DNA of 44,736 nucleotides, taken from NCBI GenBank assembly GCA_045591175.1, contig JAZNSI010000044.1:1-44736 (forward strand). The letters are read 5' to 3'. Position 1 is the stretch's first letter. Every line of letters begins with the position of its first letter. Under the pieces are notes generated by a model that was given only the letters and a program-made list of their open reading frames with translations, ran no database searches and had not been told where the DNA came from. The stretch comes from UBA11524 sp045591175 (lineage in GTDB: Bacteria > Bacillota > Clostridia > Christensenellales > Aristaeellaceae). The position numbers and the translations under genes were made by a program. Shown in pieces: positions 1 through 7,630 of the stretch.

Positions 1-202
1 AGCTCATTGCTTGCAATGAGCAAGTGTAGCCTGCGCCGGGCTTGTCTCGGCGCTGGCCGAATAAAGGAATACTCTGCAAAATCGCCGCACGGGCTCCTTT
101 GTTTGTTGCGCGACAGCCGCATGGGGCTGGTGGGAACGGAGAAGGTGCGTGGAGCTGAAAAAACACACATTCAGCATACAGTCAAATCCAAGTTCAACCT
201 TT
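1..202. other. Gene-free left edge
   Basis: No convincing gene is seen. A short perfect inverted repeat lies at about 3-20 (CTCATTGC / GCAATGAG). Reading frames crossing this stretch on either strand lack ribosome binding sites and look like chance openings in GC-rich DNA. The stretch is downstream of the minus-strand AlkZ-like gene, so it may hold that transcript's 3' end, but no T-tailed hairpin was found. Confidence 0.5.
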
Positions 203-1255
203 TCATGTCCACTTGATCTTCCGGGGCACAAACAGGCGGATGACCTCCTCCATAATGGCATCCCGCTCAGCATCCGGGATATCCTCGAAGGCGGTTAGCT
301 CTACCGTGCCGTTCTTCTCCTTCCACTTGCCGACCACCCGCCCATGCAGCAGGATCGCCGGGTTGACGATGCCCGCCAGGTTGAAGATCCCCCGCAGATG
401 CTCGCCCGGCAGGAAGGGGTTATCCTCCTTGCGGTAGCCCAGCATCAGCGGATCAAAGCCCGCCAGCAGGATGACCGGCGGCACATCCCGCCCGGGCGCG
501 CCGTTGGGGATGTAGAAATGCGTCCTGCCGCCCACGGTGACGGTTTCCACCGGCAGCCGGCCCAGCAGCGCCTTCAACTCCGCCTGCGTCCAGTGGAAGA
601 AGTAGGCCGCGTCCCGCAGCGTCGCCGGGCCGTAGTGGGTGAAATACCGGCGGGCCAGCTCCAGCCGCGCGGCGGATTCATCCATGGGCTCGAAGGGCGC
701 AAGCAGCCGGTAGCGCTTGGTCTCGTCAGGGTGGCTTTCATCCTTCATATCCACGCGGAAGGCGATGGCTCCGATGTTCGCCAGTTCGGCGATCATGCCG
801 CCCCAGGGGTTGAACACGCGGGCTTCCTCGCTTTCAGTCATGCCACGATCGCGCAGATGGGCACGCAGGGCCTCGCGCTCGTCGACGCCCCCGGCAATGG
901 CCTCCACCGTGAGCCGCGCCAGTTCGATCTCCCGCGCCGGGGGATTGGCATGCCCGCGGCTCGCCGTCCAGCCGTACCAGCCGGATCGGCAGACGTCCTC
1001 CGCGCCGCCGCAGTGGCGGAGGTACAGCGGCAGATCGCGCTCCGGCACCAGATGCACCGTGCCGCGCAGCGTCCAGGTTTTGACCAGGTCGTCCACGTAG
1101 ACCCCGTGGGAGCGGATGCGCAGCGCATGCACGGCATTGCGCAGGAATTGCGCCTGCAATCCGCACAAGTCTGCCGCCGGGTCAAGGCCAGGGGACAGCA
1201 GGTGCTGGGCGTGGAGGCGGTGCAGGAGAAGGTCGGACGCAGTCATGGCTGTCAC
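203..1255 (-). CDS. AlkZ/YcaQ-like winged-helix DNA-binding protein
   Basis: The protein has 350 residues and resembles the winged-helix AlkZ/YcaQ family, whose studied members are DNA glycosylases that unhook interstrand crosslinks or remove alkylated bases. A Q-x-Q motif (Gln34-Ala-Gln36, in GLQAQF) sits where the family places its catalytic glutamines. It is followed by the family-typical TLRGTVHLV segment near residue 63. The C-terminal part (GFDPLMLGYRK, then GRVVGKWK) matches the usual beta-barrel end. The start is GTG at 1255, overlapping the stop of the upstream phosphoesterase gene by 4 bases (GTGA), so translation is probably coupled; an ATG at 1246 is the alternative. The family assignment is fairly firm. 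Whether it acts on crosslinks or on simple alkylated bases is inference. Confidence 0.75.
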   Translation of the reverse strand: MTAMTASDLLLHRLHAQHLLSPGLDPAADLCGLQAQFLRNAVHALRIRSHGVYVDDLVKTWTLRGTVHLVPERDLPLYLRHCGGAEDVCRSGWYGWTASRGHANPPAREIELARLTVEAIAGGVDEREALRAHLRDRGMTESEEARVFNPWGGMIAELANIGAIAFRVDMKDESHPDETKRYRLLAPFEPMDESAARLELARRYFTHYGPATLRDAAYFFHWTQAELKALLGRLPVETVTVGGRTHFYIPNGAPGRDVPPVILLAGFDPLMLGYRKEDNPFLPGEHLRGIFNLAGIVNPAILLHGRVVGKWKEKNGTVELTAFEDIPDAERDAIMEEVIRLFVPRKIKWT

Positions 1256-1950
1256 CCCCTAATGTAGGTGTTCATGTCATCAAACGTGTAGTAGTGCAGG
1301 CAGTCCGCGTCCACAGCGATGCGCACCTTCGGCAGGGCGTTGATCTCCCGGAGCGCCCCCGCCAGCGCGGCGACCTCCTCCGGGCCGTAAGCGCCGGGCT
1401 TGTAATAGGCCAGCGTCACATGGGGCGTGAGGGCGTAGTTCAGCGCCACCACCGCCTGATAATCCGCGTGCATGCCCATGAGGCGGGCACAGTCCTCCTC
1501 CGTGTCCGGCGCGAAGCCCAGGGCCACGCTGCCGTTTGTCATGTTGAAGGCCAGGGTAGAGGTCAGGCGGACGGGCGGCATGTCCGCGGCGCGCTGCCGG
1601 GTCAGGATGGCCCTTGCCTGCTCGCCGGTTTGGCGGACGGGCTCTGCCAGCGCGGCGGCGTCAACGCCGTTGAGCAGGTCGTGCAGGGTCATGTGCAGGG
1701 TGTCCGGGGCGAGGGGCTGGGCCAGCATCCACCCGCAGCGGTGATGCAGGATCAGCTGCATCCGGGCGATGGTCAGCTGCACATCCCGGGGCAGGTCGAA
1801 GATCATCGTGTTGCCGAAAAAGGGACGAAGTCCCCCATCATCAGCGACCTTCTCCACCAGCAGGCGCTTGGTGGTGAGAGGCCCCTCATGGGGCAGGCTG
1901 TCCCGCTGGAAGCCGTCCACCCGGGCGTGGAATTCATGCAGGTTCTCCAT
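1252..1950 (-). CDS. 2H phosphoesterase (2'-5' RNA ligase-like)
   Basis: The protein has 232 residues and carries the two H-x-T motifs of the 2H phosphoesterase superfamily: His86-Met-Thr88 (TLHMTLHD) and His177-Val-Thr179 (PHVTLAYY). Relatives act on 2',3'-cyclic phosphates or 2'-5' linkages in RNA or nucleotides. The substrate here cannot be told. The N-terminal 45 residues are an extension beyond the core fold. A ribosome binding site (GAGGAGG) lies just upstream of the ATG at 1950. A minus-strand promoter (TTTACA, 17 bases, TAAAAT) is visible at 1984-2012. The gene is first in a two-gene operon and overlaps the AlkZ-like gene by 4 bases, which pairs a possible RNA end-processing enzyme with a DNA repair protein. 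Confidence 0.8.
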   Translation of the reverse strand: MENLHEFHARVDGFQRDSLPHEGPLTTKRLLVEKVADDGGLRPFFGNTMIFDLPRDVQLTIARMQLILHHRCGWMLAQPLAPDTLHMTLHDLLNGVDAAALAEPVRQTGEQARAILTRQRAADMPPVRLTSTLAFNMTNGSVALGFAPDTEEDCARLMGMHADYQAVVALNYALTPHVTLAYYKPGAYGPEEVAALAGALREINALPKVRIAVDADCLHYYTFDDMNTYIRG

Positions 1951-1983
1951 GCTGTCCTCCTCGGCAGATGCGTGGTTTGCCCC

Positions 1984-2012
1984 ATTTTACCACAGGCCGC
2001 ACGCCCTGTAAA
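1984..2012 (-). promoter_or_regulatory. Promoter of the 2H phosphoesterase operon
   Basis: On the minus strand the -35 is TTTACA (2007-2012) and the -10 is TAAAAT (1984-1989), separated by exactly 17 bases. The -10 ends about 34 bases before the ATG at 1950. Confidence 0.7.
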
Positions 2013-2065
2013 GCGCCGCCGGAACGACAAAGTATGGACGATATGATCCTGATTCGCGCATCCGC

Positions 2066-2094
2066 TTGACGCTGATTTTCCGCCGCGATATAAT
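2066..2094 (+). promoter_or_regulatory. Promoter of the esterase gene
   Basis: The -35 is TTGACG (2066-2071) and the -10 is TATAAT (2089-2094), with 17 bases between them, 50 bases before the ATG at 2145. It is divergent from the promoter at 1984-2012. Confidence 0.8.
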
Positions 2095-2144
2095 GGCTGA
2101 AGAGAATCATCCGTTTTGACAACATCGCCTGAGGAGGTATCATC

Positions 2145-3743
2145 ATGGGCATGCAGATTTTTCCCACCCTCACCCAGCTGGCCGGCGGCGTCAAGGGCTG
2201 GCAGCACAGCTTCGACGCATTCCGGGTCAAGGCCATCGTCCCCCAGCCTGCGCCGCTGGCAGACATCGTGAACTTCGGCTTCAACGCCCCCTACCTCCTG
2301 GTGTTTGAGGAGACGGAAATGTCCCTGGAGGAAGCCGCCGCCTATGCGGAAAGCAGGGGCTTCACCGCCATTGCCGCAGAATACTCCGCCAGCGTGGTCT
2401 TTGTGTATCCCACCTGCGCGGGCGGCTGGGACGCCGCGGATGAGTCCCTCTTCATCGACCTGATCGCCGAATCCCGCATCCACCAGTACCACCGGGACGG
2501 CGTGGTCACCACCCGTGACCGCTTCACCAAAGCCTGGGGCGAGTGCTTCATCCGCGGCGCGATCTTCCGCACCCACCTGTTCGGCAAGGGCAAGGCGGCG
2601 GATTACATCGCCCGCTGCTGCCTCAAGACGCTGAACGGCCTCTACCTCTGGGGCCCGGGCGAGATCACCGCCACCACCGCCACGCTGGAGAACCTGAGCA
2701 TCCTGCCCGCGCCCCAGCGCCGGGACATCCCCGTGGTGTCCGTCGGCAACAGCGAGGCTGTCAATGCCGCCCTGCGCGAGGGCTGCGATCATCTGCTGGT
2801 GCAGGAAGAGGCGGATATCCCCGCGGCCTTCGGCAGCTTCCTGCGGGGCTGCAAGCGCTGGTGCGGCATGCTGTCCATGGAATCCACCATGGATGAGCAG
2901 GGCATGGCAGAGGAGCCCGGCTTCGCAGTTGTGCCGACCTCCCCCGACAACAACGGCGATGACCGCGACACCGCCGAGCACCGCATCGGCTACATCGCCT
3001 ACTACAAAAAGGGCCTGCTGGATGCAGGCAAGGTGCCGCTGGTCGTCGCCTTCCACGGCGGCGGCGACTCGGCGCTGCACATGGTGCATGTGTCCGGCTG
3101 GTACCGGGTGGCGATGCGCAACGGCTTCCTGCTGGTGTGCGTGGAGAATCACCTTAACAGCACCGCCACCGAGGCTGTCGCCCTGATCGAGCAGCTCAAG
3201 CAGAAGTACCCCATTGACGAGCGGCGCATCTACGCCAGCGGCTTCTCCATGGGCGGCATCAAAACCTGGGACATGTTCCAGGAGTACCCCCACATTTTCG
3301 CGGCCCTTGCCCCCATGGGCGCCACGGTGGAGGTGGGCCACAATGTCTACTTCCGCCCGGTGGACAAGGAGATCAACCGCAGCGTGCCGGTGCCGGTCTT
3401 CTATGCCGGCGGCGAGATCACGCCCCTGCCGGAGCTGCCCTTCCAGGCGGAAAAATGCTGCGACCGCATCCGTTACGTCTTTGACGTCAACCAGGTGGCG
3501 CGGCCTTACGACGCGCAATTCACCGCGCAGGATACCTGGCCCAACCCCATCTGGGGCGTCAGCGGCGACCGGGTGGAGAAGATTGACGATCCCTCCCGCG
3601 GGAGCGTCCTGACCATCCACTACTTCACCAGCGCAGACGGCGCAGAGCGTACCGCCCTGGCCTCCGTCAGCGGACAGGGCCACGAATGCCGCGAGCACAC
3701 CTGCGAGCACGCCTGGCGATTCATGTCGCAATTCAGCAGATAA
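2145..3743 (+). CDS. PHB-depolymerase-type alpha/beta hydrolase (esterase)
   Basis: The protein has 532 residues. The C-terminal half, from about residue 290, is an alpha/beta hydrolase: an oxyanion-type FHGGGD strand-loop, then the nucleophile elbow G-F-S-M-G with Ser368, and a late histidine in GQGHECREH near the C-terminus. This resembles PHB-depolymerase or feruloyl-esterase-like enzymes. No signal peptide is visible, so it is probably cytoplasmic. The N-terminal 250 residues do not match a domain I recognise. They contain an AEYSASVVFVYPTC segment that could be a degenerate second hydrolase-like or cap region. The ATG is preceded by GAGGAGGTATCATC. The gene is monocistronic between a perfect promoter and a strong hairpin. 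The substrate is unknown. Confidence 0.75.
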   Translation: MGMQIFPTLTQLAGGVKGWQHSFDAFRVKAIVPQPAPLADIVNFGFNAPYLLVFEETEMSLEEAAAYAESRGFTAIAAEYSASVVFVYPTCAGGWDAADESLFIDLIAESRIHQYHRDGVVTTRDRFTKAWGECFIRGAIFRTHLFGKGKAADYIARCCLKTLNGLYLWGPGEITATTATLENLSILPAPQRRDIPVVSVGNSEAVNAALREGCDHLLVQEEADIPAAFGSFLRGCKRWCGMLSMESTMDEQGMAEEPGFAVVPTSPDNNGDDRDTAEHRIGYIAYYKKGLLDAGKVPLVVAFHGGGDSALHMVHVSGWYRVAMRNGFLLVCVENHLNSTATEAVALIEQLKQKYPIDERRIYASGFSMGGIKTWDMFQEYPHIFAALAPMGATVEVGHNVYFRPVDKEINRSVPVPVFYAGGEITPLPELPFQAEKCCDRIRYVFDVNQVARPYDAQFTAQDTWPNPIWGVSGDRVEKIDDPSRGSVLTIHYFTSADGAERTALASVSGQGHECREHTCEHAWRFMSQFSR

Positions 3744-3756
3744 GGCGCTGCATATC

Positions 3757-3788
3757 GGAAAGGCTCCCTCAAAAGAGGGAGCCTTTCC
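3757..3788. terminator. Bidirectional intrinsic terminator
   Basis: A perfect 14-bp inverted repeat (GGAAAGGCTCCCTC / GAGGGAGCCTTTCC) with an AAAA loop at 3771-3774. It sits between the convergent esterase and spoIVB genes. The U-tract is short (TTT) on either strand. Confidence 0.75.
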
Positions 3789-3850
3789 GCGCTCTTATGC
3801 AGCAACTGAGGGAGCATGCGCGAGCTGCTGTCACGACCAGCTGCACAGGG

Positions 3851-5089
3851 TCAAATAGCGCCCGCCTCCCCCAGCATCCAATCCACATACAGCCCATACC
3901 CCTGCGTGGGGTCACTGACAAACACATGCGTCACCGCCCCAACGATCCTGCCGTCCTGGATGATGGGGCTGCCGCTCATCCCCTGCACGATGCCGCCGGT
4001 GGCGTCCAGCAGGCGCTCGTCCGTCACGCGGATCACCATGCTCTTGGGGGCCGGGGCGTTTTGCTGGTTCACGCGGGTGATCTCAATGGCGTATTCGTGG
4101 ATGCCCGTGCCGTCCACCGAGGACAGGATGCTCGCCGCGCCCGTGTGCACCCCGGAGCGCAGGCCGATGGGCAGTCCCTGGGGATAGAGCGGGTTCGCCG
4201 CGGCCTTATCCAGCGTGCCGTAGATGCCCAGGATCGAGTTGCGGCGGATGTCGCCCAGCCGTTCCGCCTCGCGGAGGAAGCTTCCCTTCAGCTCGCCCGG
4301 CGCGCCCTTTTGCCCCTTCTGCACGGCGACGATGTCCGCCTTCAGCACCTGCCCCTCGCTGACCGTCAGCACCGCACCCGTATCGCCATCGGTGATGGCG
4401 TGGCCCAGGGCTGCATATCGCCCCGTGTCCGGGTCGTAGAAGGACAGCGTGCCCACCCCGGCGGTGGAATCCCGCACCCATGCGCCCAGGCGGACAGCGC
4501 CGGTGTCTGCATCCCGATGGGGGGTGAGCAGCGCCGTGCGGGGTTCGCCGTTGCGCTGGTAGGCGATGGCCACGGTCCTTCCCGCCGACTGATTCAGCAG
4601 CGCGGTCAGGCTTTCCGCGGTGGTGACGTTTTCCCCATCCACGCGGGTGATCACGTCCCCGGCGATGAGGCCCGCATCCTTCGCCGGCGCGACGCCCTCC
4701 GCGGCCTCCCCGATCCCGACGATCAGCACGCCCTCCGTGCGCATGGCCACCCCGAGGGCCTGACCGCCGGGGATCAGCCGTTTCTCCGGGCTGACCTCCA
4801 CCTGCACCCTTTTCAGCGGGATGCCCAGCAGGCTCAGCCACATCTCCGACGCACCGCAGGCCTGACCCGTGACCTCCGCCAGCCGTTCATCCTCCGTGGC
4901 TGTGACCGACACCGCCTCTCCGGCCAGCGTCAGCCCGCCCAAATGGAGCTCCGTCATCTGCCCCTGGGTGAGGGAGAGGGTATCCGGCATGTTCCGCAGC
5001 GCCGCCTGCATGGGCGAGAACCAGCTCATCCCCAGCAGGAACGCCGCCACCACGCCCACGGATCTTCGCAATGTTGAGGGCTTCTTCAT
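3851..5089 (-). CDS. spoIVB: SpoIVB serine peptidase (sporulation signalling)
   Basis: The protein has 412 residues and the architecture of SpoIVB, the S55 peptidase secreted from the forespore that triggers SpoIVFB and sigma-K activation. In order: an N-terminal membrane or signal segment (residues 9-30), a PDZ domain (about 105-185, with AGLIAGDVITRVDG), and the S55 peptidase. Its catalytic His230 lies in ALGHAITD and the serine (Ser374) in GMSGSPI, matching the B. subtilis His-Ser pair. The length is near the family norm. The ribosome binding site GGGAGG precedes the ATG. A forespore sigma promoter could not be identified with confidence. Its presence is the best evidence in the window for a spore-forming lineage. 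Confidence 0.93.
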   Translation of the reverse strand: MKKPSTLRRSVGVVAAFLLGMSWFSPMQAALRNMPDTLSLTQGQMTELHLGGLTLAGEAVSVTATEDERLAEVTGQACGASEMWLSLLGIPLKRVQVEVSPEKRLIPGGQALGVAMRTEGVLIVGIGEAAEGVAPAKDAGLIAGDVITRVDGENVTTAESLTALLNQSAGRTVAIAYQRNGEPRTALLTPHRDADTGAVRLGAWVRDSTAGVGTLSFYDPDTGRYAALGHAITDGDTGAVLTVSEGQVLKADIVAVQKGQKGAPGELKGSFLREAERLGDIRRNSILGIYGTLDKAAANPLYPQGLPIGLRSGVHTGAASILSSVDGTGIHEYAIEITRVNQQNAPAPKSMVIRVTDERLLDATGGIVQGMSGSPIIQDGRIVGAVTHVFVSDPTQGYGLYVDWMLGEAGAI

Positions 5090-5349
5090 ACAAAAACCTC
5101 CCGTTCTGCCCGGTAGTTTAACCAGCAGATGCGGGAGGTATCATGTTATTTTTTCTCAATCGCAGGGGTCTTCGACCCTTTTTCGCGCAGGCTTTACTTC
5201 TTCTCAATCGCTGCAATGCGCTCCGACAGCGGCGGATGGGGTCTTCGACCCTTTTTCGCGCGATTGGGTCGACTTCTCTGTCCTGCTGCATCCGCGTGTT
5301 TGTTGGGTCTTTACCCGACGCACCCTACCGCGCGCTCATCGCGCGGGCT
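5090..5349. repeat. Repeat-rich spacer with a decayed copy of the M48 gene 3' end
   Basis: A 24-bp sequence containing GGGTCTTCGACCCTTTTT occurs exactly at 5165-5188 and 5238-5261 (73-bp period). A 40-bp stretch at 5200-5239 matches the coding end of the neighbouring M48 gene (5356-5395) with about five changes and would encode the same PPLSERIAAIEK residues. A shorter third copy of TTTCTCAATCGC begins near 5152. A hairpin CCGCGCG / CGCGCGG lies at 5328-5346. No gene is seen. The arrangement suggests repeated slippage or 3'-end duplication. Confidence 0.75.
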
Positions 5350-6567
5350 TCAAGCCTTCTCAATCGCTGCGATACGCTCGCTCAGCGGCGGATGGCTGTA
5401 CTCCAGCACCACCAGCGCCTTGGAGGGGGCCAGGTTGGAGAAGTTCTCCTTGGCCAGCTGCTTCAGGCCGCCGATCAGCGCTTCGCCGTAGCCTTCCTTG
5501 ACCGCCTGAGCGTCGGCGCGGTACTCGGCGTGGCGGGAGTAGGCGTTCATCGCCATGCCCGTCAGCGGCTGGATCAGCCCCAGCAGACCGCCCAGCAGCA
5601 CAAACGCAAAGCCGTAGTTCACCTCTGCAAACCCGAAGGCCTCGTGCATGGCGGGCTCGCGGACCGTCAGCCACACGGCGATGGCCATCAGCAGCAGGTT
5701 GCCCAGATTCATGATCTGCTGCTTGAGCACGTCCTTGTGCAGGCCATGGCCCAGCTCGTGGGCGAACACCGCGACGATCTCATCCGTGGACATGGCGTTC
5801 ACCAGATTATCAAACAGCACGATGCTCTTCAGCTTGCCAAAGCCGGTGAAGTAAGCGTTCAGCTTGGTGGTGCGGCGGGAGGCGTCCATGACCTCGATGG
5901 CCTTGACCTGGTAGCCGTGCTTATTCAGCAGAGCCATCAATTTGTCCTTCAGCTCGCCGTCCTCCAGGGGGACAAACTTGTTGCCCAGGCGGCTGAACAC
6001 CGGCCCATAGAGGAAGGAGATGCCCAGCGTCAGCGCAAACACCACGCCGGTGAACAGCACCACCACCCAGTCGCCCATGGAGATATGCAGCCAGGCCAGC
6101 AGGCTCAGCAGCAGCACGCTCAACACCATTTCGATGATGAAGCCGCGGATCTGGTCGATCACGAAGGTCTTGACAGTGGAGCGGTTGAAGCCGTACTTCT
6201 GCTCAATGACCATGGTGTCGACCCAGCCAAAGCCCAGGAACACCACCGTTTCCACCAGCGTCTGCGCGAGCACCACGCCCAGCATCTGCATGAACACGCC
6301 CTGGGGGAAGATGCTTGCCGCCGCCGCGTGGAAGTTGCAGGCCAGCAGCACCATCGTCAGCACCCAGGAGGCGATCGTGCGCCAGATGGTCAGTTTGGAC
6401 TTTTCGCCGTGATAGGCGCGCCACTTCTGGTAGGTTTCCGCGTCGTACACATCCGCCACATTGGCGGGCGTGGGGTTGTTGGCGCTGCGGGCCTGCACCA
6501 GGTTCAGCACCAGCTGGTAGACATGCTCCAGGGTGAAAAGGATGAGGAAGAGCAGCTTGTAATTCAT
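5350..6567 (-). CDS. M48 family membrane metallopeptidase (Ste24-like)
   Basis: The protein has 405 residues and resembles Ste24/CAAX-type M48 proteases. It has a hydrophobic N-terminal half with several membrane segments (about 5-24, 65-85, 95-115, 145-162, 168-190). The zinc motif H-E-L-G-H (His270, Glu271, His274) follows, and a later HAEYRADAQA segment supplies the third ligand. Such enzymes degrade or process membrane proteins; the bacterial substrate is unknown. The gene begins inside the last codons of pncC (4-base overlap), so the two are probably translated together. Its extreme 3' end is duplicated downstream, at 5200-5239. Confidence 0.88.
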   Translation of the reverse strand: MNYKLLFLILFTLEHVYQLVLNLVQARSANNPTPANVADVYDAETYQKWRAYHGEKSKLTIWRTIASWVLTMVLLACNFHAAAASIFPQGVFMQMLGVVLAQTLVETVVFLGFGWVDTMVIEQKYGFNRSTVKTFVIDQIRGFIIEMVLSVLLLSLLAWLHISMGDWVVVLFTGVVFALTLGISFLYGPVFSRLGNKFVPLEDGELKDKLMALLNKHGYQVKAIEVMDASRRTTKLNAYFTGFGKLKSIVLFDNLVNAMSTDEIVAVFAHELGHGLHKDVLKQQIMNLGNLLLMAIAVWLTVREPAMHEAFGFAEVNYGFAFVLLGGLLGLIQPLTGMAMNAYSRHAEYRADAQAVKEGYGEALIGGLKQLAKENFSNLAPSKALVVLEYSHPPLSERIAAIEKA

Positions 6568-7052
6568 GGGGCTTCGTTCTCCTTTGTGCCGATTTCTTCA
6601 ATGATCGCCTCGAGGGCGGCTTTGACCGTTTGCTCGCGGATCTCCCGCCGGGTGCCCACCAGCTGCAGGGGGATGGCGCGGACTCCTTTGGCGGAGGCTA
6701 CGCCCACGAACACCGTCCCTGCGGGGGGATCTCCGGGTTCTCCCGGGCTGGCCATACCCGTCGCGCTGACGGCGACGTCCACACCCAGGCGGATCTTTGC
6801 GCCTTCCGCCATCGCCCGGGCGACTTCCGCGCTGACCACGCCCTTGTCGGCGATGAGGGCAGCATCCACACCGGCCAGCAGGGTCTTGGCGTCGGTCTGG
6901 TAGGTGATCAGGCCGCCCCGCACCGCCTTCGACGCGCCGGGCACATCCACCAGGGTGGAGCAGATCATGCCGCCGGTGAGGCTTTCGCAGGTGCCGACGG
7001 TCCAGCGGCGCTCCTTGAGGGCCGCAACGGCCTCCTGGGCGATCTTCAGCAT
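6564..7052 (-). CDS. pncC: CinA-family nicotinamide-nucleotide amidohydrolase
   Basis: This is a stand-alone CinA C-terminal (PncC) domain of about 162 residues. It hydrolyses nicotinamide mononucleotide to nicotinate mononucleotide in pyridine-nucleotide salvage. Family signatures are CESLTGG near the N-terminus, ITYQ, a VSATGMASPGE segment in place of the usual A-T-G-x-A-G-P, and PPAGTVFVG. The start is taken as the ATG at 7052 because AAAGGAG lies 8 bases before it; an in-frame ATG at 7085 would precede that site. The gene is first in an operon with the M48 protease. It is driven by a near-perfect promoter beside LexA-like boxes, which fits the frequent association of cinA with recA and DNA-damage genes in Firmicutes. 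Confidence 0.88.
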   Translation of the reverse strand: MLKIAQEAVAALKERRWTVGTCESLTGGMICSTLVDVPGASKAVRGGLITYQTDAKTLLAGVDAALIADKGVVSAEVARAMAEGAKIRLGVDVAVSATGMASPGEPGDPPAGTVFVGVASAKGVRAIPLQLVGTRREIREQTVKAALEAIIEEIGTKENEAP

Positions 7053-7087
7053 GGGCAGGACTCCTTTCCAGAGGGGACATCGCAATC

Positions 7088-7116
7088 ATTATACCACACT
7101 TTTCCATGAATGTCAA
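7088..7116 (-). promoter_or_regulatory. Promoter of pncC operon
   Basis: On the minus strand the -35 is TTGACA (7111-7116) and the -10 is TATAAT (7088-7093), separated by 17 bases: a perfect consensus. A LexA-like box lies 9 bases upstream of the -35. Confidence 0.88.
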
Positions 7117-7125
7117 TAGCGAACA

Positions 7126-7139
7126 CAAACTTTTGTTCG
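7126..7139. promoter_or_regulatory. LexA/DinR-like box 1
   Basis: Read on the minus strand the site is CGAACAAAAGTTTG, one base away from the palindromic Firmicute SOS box CGAAC-N4-GTTCG. It lies between the two divergent promoters. A larger imperfect palindrome, GCGAACA to TGTTCGC, spans 7119-7140. Confidence 0.55.
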
Positions 7140-7158
7140 CATTATTTCGCAAAACCTC

Positions 7159-7187
7159 TTGACAAATGCGAACATATGTGCTATAAT
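7159..7187 (+). promoter_or_regulatory. Strong orphan promoter
   Basis: TTGACA (7159-7164), a 17-base spacer and TATAAT (7182-7187) form a perfect consensus promoter on the plus strand. Transcription should start near 7194. No ORF with a ribosome binding site follows, so the product may be a noncoding RNA. Confidence 0.85.
7169..7182. promoter_or_regulatory. LexA/DinR-like box 2
   Basis: CGAACATATGTGCT matches 12 of 14 positions of the B. subtilis consensus CGAACRNRYGTTYC. It overlaps the spacer and the first base of the -10 of the plus-strand promoter, a position suited to repression. Confidence 0.5.
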
Positions 7188-7193
7188 AGCATC

Positions 7194-7390
7194 ATGATCC
7201 CCCGCGGATGGGGGGTAAGGGGGGCAAATCACAGATCTGCAGATTTGACAGATCCATTTCTCCTCCAGATCAAATCGAAGGCTGGATCAAAGCACATCCT
7301 TCCTCCGATCTGCTAAAGACCTGATAAGACCTGAACAGATCTGCCCATCGCATCAGGAGCGCCGGGCCCACACCTTGACAACTGCAAACG
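7194..7390 (+). ncRNA. Candidate small RNA from the orphan promoter
   Basis: Starting at the predicted transcription start, the region is rich in self-complementary CAGATCTG-type segments (near 7231-7239 and 7332-7339) and in GATCC/GGATC pairs, suggesting a folded RNA. An ATG at 7194 would be leaderless, and one at 7208 would give a 39-residue peptide without a ribosome binding site, so coding is doubtful. A 3' end could not be defined. The RNA family is not recognised. Confidence 0.35.
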
Positions 7391-7426
7391 CCAAAACAAA
7401 AACCGCCCTCCTCCAGGGAGAACGGT
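7391..7426 (-). terminator. Intrinsic terminator of the MFS transporter transcript
   Basis: On the minus strand, a hairpin from ACCG/CGGT outer pairs and CTCC/GGAG inner pairs is followed by TTTTTGTTTTG (complement of 7391-7401). It lies about 200 bases beyond the MFS stop codon. Confidence 0.6.
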
Positions 7427-7445
7427 ACAAAGAACCTTGTTTGAG

Positions 7446-7630
7446 TCATGACAAATCTGCAGCCCGCGCGATAGCGAGCGCGGACGACAGCGCCGGACAA
7501 CAGCCCCAGCCCCACGCGGGTATAGCCAAACCGAAGGCGCTCAACTCAATCGCGAGACGCCCGCCGGGGCAGCCCGGCAACTCCATCGCGAGACGCCCGC
7601 CGGGGCAGCCCGGCAATGCCGGGTGCAGCG
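7446..7630. repeat. Spacer with a 36-bp tandem duplication
   Basis: Two tandem 36-bp copies lie at 7545-7580 and 7581-7616 and differ at one base (CTCAATCGCGAG / CTCCATCGCGAG). They are GC-rich, between the MFS stop codon and its terminator. A GCCCGCGCGATAGCGAGCGC segment upstream (near 7462) is also self-complementary. No gene is seen. With only two copies and no spacers it is not a CRISPR array. Confidence 0.8.

Noticed and set aside
1803..3731. Minus-strand open frame of 642 codons
   Set aside because: Antisense to the esterase gene, which has catalytic motifs, a promoter and a ribosome binding site.
5165..5261. Two plus-strand terminators (GGGTC-TTC-GACCC-TTTTT)
   Set aside because: Both neighbouring genes run on the minus strand, so there is no plus-strand transcript to end; the short stems are better read as part of an intergenic repeat.
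5143..6903. Plus-strand open frame of 586 codons
   Set aside because: Antisense to the M48 protease and pncC, both clearly identified; composition is His/Gln-rich as expected for a shadow frame.
7110..7316. A 68-codon plus-strand gene across the divergent promoters
   Set aside because: It would begin upstream of the promoter it depends on and has no ribosome binding site; the downstream ATGs are equally unsupported.
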